Below, in pieces: positions 25,376 to 30,793 of a stretch of DNA of 64,000 nucleotides. This stretch comes from Haliotispira sp965263485. Its GTDB lineage: Bacteria > Spirochaetota > Spirochaetia > SP-2023. Below the pieces are notes generated by a model. It was not told where the DNA came from. It saw only the letters and a program-made list of their open reading frames with translations, and made no database searches. A program made the position numbers and the translations under genes. The number at the start of each line of letters is the position of its first letter. Positions within the stretch are counted from its first letter, which is position 1. The DNA lies in NCBI GenBank assembly GCA_965263485.1, contig CBDHHO010000004.1, forward strand, positions 248,001 through 312,000, written 5' to 3'.

Positions 25376-26386
25376 ATGGCAAGTTGTGACAGCGCTTACA
25401 AATACCTGTTCTCGAACCCGGCAATCCTGTGCAAACTCATCCACGCCTTCGTTGAGGAGGACTTTAGCGCCAAAATCCAGCCCGACAGCCTGCGCAAACT
25501 CGACCCGTCCCACCTCTCTGCCACGCTCCAGCAGCGCGAATCGGACCTGCTTTACGAGGTGCGCCTGAACAGCCAAAACAGCCAAACAGCCTATCTGTAT
25601 ATCCTGCTCGAATTCCAGTCCACAGCCCCCAAGCATATGGCCATCCGCCTGCTCAGCTATATATCCCTGTTTTACGAACGCCTCATCAAGGAAGGCAAAA
25701 ACAGCAAAGGCAAGTTGCCCCCGGTATTTCCGTTGGTGCTCTACAACGGAGACCGCCCCTGGAATGCGCCCCGCAGCACCAGCGAACTGATCAGCAGCAA
25801 CGAAATACCCGCAAAATACCTACCCCACTTTCAATATGCTCTCATTGACGAGAAACGCATCCCCGACCAAAAAATCCACAAGCTGCACAACCTCATCAGC
25901 GCGGTAATTTGTGCCGAGAAATACGGCAGACCAGGGGAGTGGGAAGCCCAGATTCCGCAAATCATAGAATTCCTGCGCGATGAACCCGGGCTCGAAATCA
26001 CCATTTTCAGGCGCTGGATCGCCTTGCTGTTTGGCGAGGGCATGAACGAATCAGAATACAATCAAATCACCGCACCAGAGGAGGTACAGAAGATGTTGGC
26101 AACACTGGCAGAAGATCTAAAAGCTGAGGGCAGACAAGAAGGCGAAAAACTGGGCATGCAGAAAGGTTGGGAAGAAGGCGAAAAACTGGGCATGCAGAAA
26201 GGTTGGGAAGAAGGTCGGGAAGAAGGTGAAAAACTAGGCATGCGGAAAGGCCGGGAAGAAGGCCGGGAAGAAGAACGGCGTGAAGCTGCCCGAAAAATGA
26301 AAGAATCCGGGCTGTCGATTGAACAGATTTCAAGGTTTACCGGCCTGAGCCACCGCGAAATTACCGGGCTGAAAGAGGGCGAATAG
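25376..26386 (+). CDS. Rpn-family PD-(D/E)XK nuclease / transposase-like protein
   Basis: 336 aa from the ATG at 25376 (MASCDSAYKYLFSNP). Rpn proteins are recombination-promoting DNA endonucleases. The core shows ESDLLYEV followed by YLYILLEFQS, matching the D...ExQ nuclease pattern. The C-terminus has two to three tandem 33-bp repeats (EGEKLGMQKGW and variants) forming a charged coiled coil, then a helix-turn-helix-like ISRFTGLSHREITGL. GC-rich repeat copies flank the gene on both sides, and the family is typically multicopy and repeat-associated. Confidence 0.82.
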   Translation: MASCDSAYKYLFSNPAILCKLIHAFVEEDFSAKIQPDSLRKLDPSHLSATLQQRESDLLYEVRLNSQNSQTAYLYILLEFQSTAPKHMAIRLLSYISLFYERLIKEGKNSKGKLPPVFPLVLYNGDRPWNAPRSTSELISSNEIPAKYLPHFQYALIDEKRIPDQKIHKLHNLISAVICAEKYGRPGEWEAQIPQIIEFLRDEPGLEITIFRRWIALLFGEGMNESEYNQITAPEEVQKMLATLAEDLKAEGRQEGEKLGMQKGWEEGEKLGMQKGWEEGREEGEKLGMRKGREEGREEERREAARKMKESGLSIEQISRFTGLSHREITGLKEGE

Positions 26387-26437
26387 GAAGCCTGAAAGGG
26401 GCTTCTGGAGTTGGCCTTCGCCAGCTCGCAAAAGAGG

Positions 26438-26495
26438 AAGGTCGGGCCTTGGCTGCGCACGGCCCTCCCCCGTTCTCCCATGCTGCGCCAAACGA
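26438..26495. repeat. GC-rich 67-bp-type repeat unit, single copy
   Basis: GGAAGGTCGGGCC...GGCCCTCCCC followed by CTCCCATGCTGCGCC, the same unit and orientation as at 25247 and in the 30309-30706 array. It lies 50 nt after the Rpn stop codon. The rest of 26496-26618 shows nothing I can identify. Confidence 0.85.
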
Positions 26496-26618
26496 TCTGC
26501 TGCTTTTTCTTTCCCTTCTTCCTTATAGAGGAAAAGGCCTATATGTCAGAGCAGACAGCAAGGGAGATTCTTTTATCCTGCTGAATCAAGGGGAATTGAG
26601 GGAGGTGCACGGGGAGTG

Positions 26619-26774
26619 ATGTCAGTGTCATTAGCTTATCCCAACATCACGCAGTCAATCAGAATCTTACTGTTGTGGCTGCTGATCGTTTGGGTGTCCA
26701 CAATTGTCTTTATCTTGGCGCTGGAAGTGATCATCACCACCGCGGACTACCCCGATGTTCTGGGTGAATATTAG
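26619..26774 (+). CDS. Small single-helix membrane protein (51 aa)
   Basis: Starts ATG at 26619 with GGAGG about 12 nt upstream. It encodes a polar N-terminus (MSVSLAYPNITQSIR), one membrane helix (ILLLWLLIVWVSTIVFILAL) and an acidic tail (EVIITTADYPDVLGEY). No homologue is recognised. It precedes the small secreted peptide gene in the same direction and could belong to the same cluster. Confidence 0.45.
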   Translation: MSVSLAYPNITQSIRILLLWLLIVWVSTIVFILALEVIITTADYPDVLGEY

Positions 26775-26862
26775 ATGAATAAATTGGATCTGCTTACGTT
26801 ATTTGTGAAGGAAAAGCAAGTATGATTGGTATTCATTATATATTTATGCTACAGTGATAGTA

Positions 26863-26879
26863 TACCATTGCAAATGGTA
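26863..26879. promoter_or_regulatory. Operator-like palindrome upstream of peptide gene
   Basis: TACCATT-GCA-AATGGTA is a perfect 7-bp inverted repeat with a 3-bp centre, 23 nt before the ATG at 26903. Its size and position suit a regulator binding site or a small mRNA hairpin near the ribosome binding site. Confidence 0.35.
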
Positions 26880-26902
26880 GATCTCATTTTGAGGAGGAAC
26901 TT

Positions 26903-27286
26903 ATGAGACAGTTTCTATCGATCCTTTTGGCGCTGTCTCTCTTCAGCGCCGTTCTTACAGCCGAGGAAGCCGGGCCCAGCGCTCCAGCTTTGGAACAGGC
27001 ATTGGCGGTTCAACAGGCCCCGGCGACAGAAGCACAGCAGAGCCTCTTTGCCAGTGTGCAGGCTCCAAAAGCCAGCGATCAGGAATTGGAGAGTGCTGAG
27101 GGGCAGGGTGTAGTTGGTGCTATTATTGGTGCCGCCGCAAACGCTTATGCAGCTCACAATGCAGGCGCAGGTTGGAAAGAAACGGTAGTTCAAGCGGCAA
27201 AGGGAGCCATCCTTGGCGCTATCAAGCCTGTTGCGGGGATTACTTCTGCAATAACCTATGCCGCCACAAACACTCCTCTGCATTGA
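26903..27286 (+). CDS. Secreted Gly/Ala-rich bacteriocin-like or amyloid-like peptide precursor
   Basis: 127 aa with a perfect AGGAGG and good spacing. A Sec signal peptide (MRQFLSILLALSLFSAVLTA) is followed by a Pro/Ala/Gln-rich propeptide, then SDQELESAEGQG and a Gly/Ala-rich segment VVGAIIGAAANAYAAHNAGA. The ELxxxxGxG-Gly/Ala transition resembles a double-glycine leader of class II bacteriocins, although the site is GQG rather than GG. A C39-like peptidase and an outer-membrane barrel follow in the same direction. A partial second copy of the leader lies at 27941. Function is inferred from this context only. Confidence 0.6.
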   Translation: MRQFLSILLALSLFSAVLTAEEAGPSAPALEQALAVQQAPATEAQQSLFASVQAPKASDQELESAEGQGVVGAIIGAAANAYAAHNAGAGWKETVVQAAKGAILGAIKPVAGITSAITYAATNTPLH

Positions 27287-27369
27287 AAATCTTCTAACTG
27301 GGCTTCTAGTGTATAGCCAGTGAGTCAATTATTTCAAATCTCTTATGCACCAAAAATCTGAGGCCAATC

Positions 27370-27927
27370 ATGAAAAAAGATTTTTTCTACAGTTGCTTGG
27401 GTTACACTGTCTCCGTTCTGCCCAGCGGAGAAAAGGTATTTTATCCCATTTATCCGGCCCTATTCCCGCGTCCTTATATTGTATCTGACGAAAAAACAAA
27501 AAATCGTCTCCTGAAAAAAATGTATATCAGCGATATTTTTGGCATAATCTATGTCATTCTTCTTACTATAGCACTGAATACGGAATTAGGCAGAGCGAGT
27601 GTTCTTTTCTTTTTATTCAGCTTATCCGTATTTATATTTTTGTATCTTTTGACATTGATGATTTTACTGTGCAAAGAACAGAGGCTAAGTTATTCTGTGC
27701 CATTCTACATACGCTGTGCGCCTCGTAAAGGCATACGATATAGGCTTGTATCCATGCTTTGCTCTATCGCTTCTCTCTCATTTTTGATATTTATTTCTTA
27801 TCTATATTATCTAAATGAGATTGATTTAGCAATTTTCCTATTAGGATTTTCAGTGTTTGGCATCCTTTCTGCTTATTCTATAATAGGTCTGATTATGTAC
27901 TTCAAGTTTGAACGAAAGTCTTCATAA
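27370..27927 (+). CDS. Membrane protein, paralogue of the one at 28050
   Basis: 185 aa with GAGG six bases upstream of the ATG. The N-terminal segment VLPSGEKVFYPIYPALFPRPYIVSD matches LSDGTRVFYPVSRELVAKPYVVPD in the next gene but one. Four hydrophobic helices follow (IFGIIYVILLTIAL, LFFLFSLSVFIFLYLLTLMI, SLSFLIFISYLYYL, IFLLGFSVFGILSAYSIIGL). The gene is AT-rich. Lying next to a secreted peptide gene, it could be an immunity or assembly protein; this is inference. Confidence 0.6.
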   Translation: MKKDFFYSCLGYTVSVLPSGEKVFYPIYPALFPRPYIVSDEKTKNRLLKKMYISDIFGIIYVILLTIALNTELGRASVLFFLFSLSVFIFLYLLTLMILLCKEQRLSYSVPFYIRCAPRKGIRYRLVSMLCSIASLSFLIFISYLYYLNEIDLAIFLLGFSVFGILSAYSIIGLIMYFKFERKSS

Positions 27928-27940
27928 AAGGAGGTTCTTC

Positions 27941-28001
27941 CCAAAGCCAGCGATCAGGAATTGGAGGAGCTATAGCAGGCGCTCTGGTCCCAGGACCCTA
28001 G
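27941..28001 (+). pseudogene. Remnant of a second peptide-precursor gene
   Basis: CCAAAGCCAGCGATCAGGAA and the following bases repeat positions 27065-27091 of the peptide gene with one A missing. One frame gives PKASDQELEEL-stop; the next gives RSGIGGAIAGALVPGP-stop, a glycine-rich core after GG. There is no start codon or signal peptide. It looks like the decayed remains of a duplicated precursor. Confidence 0.6.
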
Positions 28002-28013
28002 ACAGCAAAATAC

Positions 28014-28049
28014 TATGAGGGTGTCTTTAAACCCAAAGGGACCCTCATA
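28014..28049 (+). promoter_or_regulatory. Hairpin enclosing the ribosome binding site
   Basis: TATGAGGGT (28014-28022) pairs perfectly with ACCCTCATA (28041-28049), ending at the base before the ATG. The putative site AAAGGG lies at the loop/stem boundary, so folding could limit initiation of the gene at 28050. No ligand-binding structure is evident. Confidence 0.35.
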
Positions 28050-28615
28050 ATGATAAAAAAGTTTATTTCTATGAACACAAACAACAAGGGGCGCAAGCTC
28101 TTTACCAATGGCTTTGATACCCTGTCAGATGGCACTCGCGTCTTTTATCCCGTGAGCAGAGAGCTTGTAGCCAAGCCCTATGTAGTGCCTGATATGGCTA
28201 CAGAAGAGCGCCTTTGGCATAAGGCAGCTATATTGGGGATATTTGGATTTGTCGGTGTCATTTTTTTCTGGCAGCTTATTTGGCGCTCTTTTATTGTAGA
28301 CTTGGGCATCTTTGGGGAAATTCCAGAGTCCTTACGATTGATTGCATTATCTATTCTCCTCGTTGTGGGGTATCACCTGATTTATCATAAAGAGCTTTTC
28401 AAGCTGAAAAAATGGCGATTCAGAAACGAACTGAGCTCTTGCCTGGGTAGAGTCCAAGCAACCGGAAAAATCTTTATGTTGGCAGGCATCCAGAAAAGGA
28501 GCGGAATGAGGAATGGTTTATTGTTTTTGATCAGCAATATTTAGAGAAGGAGTACCCTCAAATATGTCGAAAAGGCTACAGAGCGCCCGCTGCCATCAAA
28601 CTGTGCAAAACCTGA
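28050..28615 (+). pseudogene. Membrane protein with a probable frameshift
   Basis: The first frame (28050-28544, 164 aa) has the LSDGTRVFYP...PYVVPD segment of its paralogue and two hydrophobic helices. After about 28450 it loses character. The frame shifted by two positions is then open from about 28452 to the TGA at 28613-28615 and reads like real protein: NLYVGRHPEKERNEEWFIVF and QYLEKEYPQICRKGYRAPA. A single indel at 28450-28465 would join them. Either a mutated gene or a sequence error. Confidence 0.6.
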
Positions 28616-28683
28616 TTAGCGGCAGGAAATAAGTTGAAACCCTTCCGAAAAGCTGCTTTGAGGCAAGCGAGATGAGTTTCTAA

Positions 28684-29322
28684 ATGAAGATTTTCGCCCT
28701 TCTCTTTCCTGCCTGCCTTTCTTTGATCTTCTCTGGATCCGCTCTGTTTTCCCAAGCTCCTGCCTTTCCTTCTCCCGACATCCAAAGCAAAGAATCCCTG
28801 CGCTTTCGCGGAGTGAGTGAACAGCGCTACGATACCTCTTGCGCCTTCGCCTCTGTGGCCACGCTGCTATCGCTGTACTGGGGCATCGAAGCTAGGGAAA
28901 AAGGCCTGCTGAAGCAGTTCTTCGGAGCGTTGGACAAGAAGAATCCCGAGAAAGAATATACCATCAATATGCTGCAATTGCGTCAGCTGATTCAAGAGCG
29001 CGGCCTGGAAGCTGCGGGTTTTAAGATGAACGCGCAACAACTGGCCCAGGTGAGTGGGCGCTATGCTCCCATTCTGGTGCACTACCAAAAACCAACCGAG
29101 CATTTTGCCCTGCTCTTGGGCACAATCGATGCCTATTTCGTAATGGCTGACCCCGCTCGCGGCATCGAGATCCTCTCTGAGAGGCAATTGGAACGGAGGC
29201 GCGATGCGTTGGTTCTTCTAGTTGCATCCTCCTCAAAATACCGACGGAGAGGTACCTATCTGGAAGAGGTTTTGCGCAGGGGCGAGCAGAAAATAGTCAT
29301 CCTGAATAGAATGGCAAAATAA
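28684..29322 (+). CDS. Secreted C39-like cysteine peptidase
   Basis: 212 aa. A signal peptide (MKIFALLFPACLSLIFSGSA) is followed by a papain-fold domain: RYDTSCAFASVATLLSLYWG contains the oxyanion region and catalytic Cys, and HFALLLGTIDAYFVMADPARG the catalytic His and Asp. C39 domains usually cleave double-glycine leaders inside ABC exporters; a stand-alone periplasmic form resembles FapD of functional-amyloid operons. The peptide at 26903 is the obvious candidate substrate. The outer-membrane barrel gene starts 10 nt after its stop, so the two are probably co-transcribed. Confidence 0.8.
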   Translation: MKIFALLFPACLSLIFSGSALFSQAPAFPSPDIQSKESLRFRGVSEQRYDTSCAFASVATLLSLYWGIEAREKGLLKQFFGALDKKNPEKEYTINMLQLRQLIQERGLEAAGFKMNAQQLAQVSGRYAPILVHYQKPTEHFALLLGTIDAYFVMADPARGIEILSERQLERRRDALVLLVASSSKYRRRGTYLEEVLRRGEQKIVILNRMAK

Positions 29323-29332
29323 GGATGCCCCA

Positions 29333-30232
29333 ATGACGCGTTCTGACTGGCAAGCTGCTCTCTTGCTGGCCTTCCTTTCCTTCCTTTCCGAGGGACTCCT
29401 GTGGGCCGAGGAAACAGAGGAGCACCAGCGGCTCGGAGTCAGGCAGACAAAGGTTCACCAGTTTATGCCCTCCTTGGAGCTTCGCTTCCAACCCCAAAAG
29501 AGCACTCTAGAGGAATCGTATACCTTCATCCTGACGCCTACCCTGTGGTATATGTTTCAAGACCGAATTTTTGCCCAAGCGAGGTTGCCATTTTATCTCC
29601 GTTTTTACGCTGCAGATAAAAAACTGCGGGGGAGCTTGGCAGCAGAATACGCGAGGCTAGGCGTAGCCCTGCCAGAATTCCACCAAAGCCCTGCTCTGGC
29701 GCTGGGAAACCTGAGTCTGGGCTTGGGCTTGCGTTATAGGCTGGGAGCTAGTCGCCTGAGCTTTGGCATAAATTCCTCTGTACCGACTGGCAATAATCGC
29801 AATGCAAATCCGCCGCTGACGAGCGATGGCCTACTCTACTTGGGCGGCTTCTTCCATTTCAGTCAGATCATTGACCCCGCGATATGGGCGCTGGACTTTA
29901 GCTATGAACTTGGACTGCCACAGAGAGTACAAGGCGTGGAGCTGGCCCGACCAGGAATATTTCAGTTAGCTCTTAGCTTTAATGAATATCTCAACGACGT
30001 GTTATCGTATAAGCTGGGTCTGAATCATAAGCTAAACTTGCCCGCATTGCGAGACGGGGCATTAGATCCCCTTCTGGGTATCTATACGCTAAGTTTGGAG
30101 ACCGCGCTGAATTTTCGCATTCGGGACTTGGAAATAGAGAGCCAGCTGGGCTTGCAGCTATATCCCAACATTAGTTTGCCCAGCCTGTCCGTTCAGATTT
30201 CTTATTTATGGCAGAGTAAAGGGAACCCCTAA
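29333..30232 (+). CDS. Outer-membrane beta-barrel protein
   Basis: 299 aa with AAGGATG upstream. A signal peptide (LLLAFLSFLSEGLLWAEE) precedes alternating amphipathic strands (LGNLSLGLGLRYRLGASRLS, IFQLALSFNEYLNDVLSYKLG, LEIESQLGLQLYP). The motif SFGINSSVPTGNN is like barrels of the MetA-degradation/FapF type. It probably exports or anchors the peptide processed by the C39 protein. The stop TAA lies inside the family end GGGAACCCCTAAAAATTC at 30221, so the last residues (KGNP) are repeat-encoded and the original C-terminal strand may be shortened. Confidence 0.72.
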   Translation: MTRSDWQAALLLAFLSFLSEGLLWAEETEEHQRLGVRQTKVHQFMPSLELRFQPQKSTLEESYTFILTPTLWYMFQDRIFAQARLPFYLRFYAADKKLRGSLAAEYARLGVALPEFHQSPALALGNLSLGLGLRYRLGASRLSFGINSSVPTGNNRNANPPLTSDGLLYLGGFFHFSQIIDPAIWALDFSYELGLPQRVQGVELARPGIFQLALSFNEYLNDVLSYKLGLNHKLNLPALRDGALDPLLGIYTLSLETALNFRIRDLEIESQLGLQLYPNISLPSLSVQISYLWQSKGNP

Positions 30233-30793
30233 AAATTCCAGTTTCGCGCCAGACTTGATCTTTTCACGGAGCAGCTTTGTCAGGAGAGACAGCAGGCTCT
30301 TGCTTAAAGGAAGGTCGGGCCTGGCTGCGCACGGCCCTCCCCATTTCTCCCATGCTGCGCCAGCTCGCAAAGAGGAAGGTCGGGCCTGGCTGCGCACGGC
30401 CCTCCCCATTTCTCCCATGCTGCGCCAGCTCGCAAAAAAGGAAGGTCGGGCCTTGGCTGCGCACGGCCCTCCCCGGTTCTCCCATGCTGCGCCAGCTCGC
30501 AAAAAAGGAAGGTCGGGCCTTGGCTGCGCACGGCCCTCCCCATTTCTCCCATGCTGCGCCAGCTCGCAAAAAAGGAAGGTCGGGCCTTGGCTGCGCACGG
30601 CCCTCCCCGGTTCTCCCATGCTGCGCCAGCTCGCAAAAAAGGAAGGTCGGGCCTTGGCTGCGCACGGCCCTCCCCGGTTCTCCCATGCTGCGCCAGCTCG
30701 CATGGGAGCCTTTCGGTACACCTTGAACCTGAAGAATGCCCCGGCAGAACAAGACCGCGATTTCACGCGGAACTGGAATTTTTAGAGGTCCCC
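30221..30793. mobile_element. Large composite repeat element (573 bp)
   Basis: Left end GGGAACCCCTAAAAATTC and right end GGAATTTTTAGAGGTCCCC are inverted family termini. The flanks are TAAA and TTTA, not identical. The interior carries six tandem GC-rich units (30309-30706). It lies between convergent genes and encodes the C-termini of both. Confidence 0.82.
30309..30706. repeat. Tandem array of six 65-67-bp GC-rich units
   Basis: Units start at 30309, 30374, 30440, 30507, 30574 and 30641. Each contains GGAAGGTCGGGCC, GGCTGCGCACGGCCC, TCTCCCATGCTGCGCC and AGCTCGCAAAAAA. Differences are few (CATTT or CGGTT before CTCCC; A-tract length). Each unit can form a GGGCC/GGCCC hairpin. The last unit ends GCATGGGAG, completing a hairpin with CTCCCATGC. 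Confidence 0.95.

Noticed and set aside
28564..28632. 22-aa ORF with AAGGAG upstream
   Set aside because: It overlaps the better-supported shifted frame of the membrane paralogue, which reads as continuous protein to 28615.
30309..30706. CRISPR array
   Set aside because: The whole 65-67-bp unit is repeated; there are no unique spacers and no cas genes.
30309..30706. Coding repeat protein on either strand (open frames of 110-186 codons)
   Set aside because: Frames are open in several phases at once because the repeat lacks stops; no start context, and content follows the non-coding unit.
30309..30706. Integron attC sites
   Set aside because: No integrase gene, no cassettes between units, and the core-site sequences are missing.
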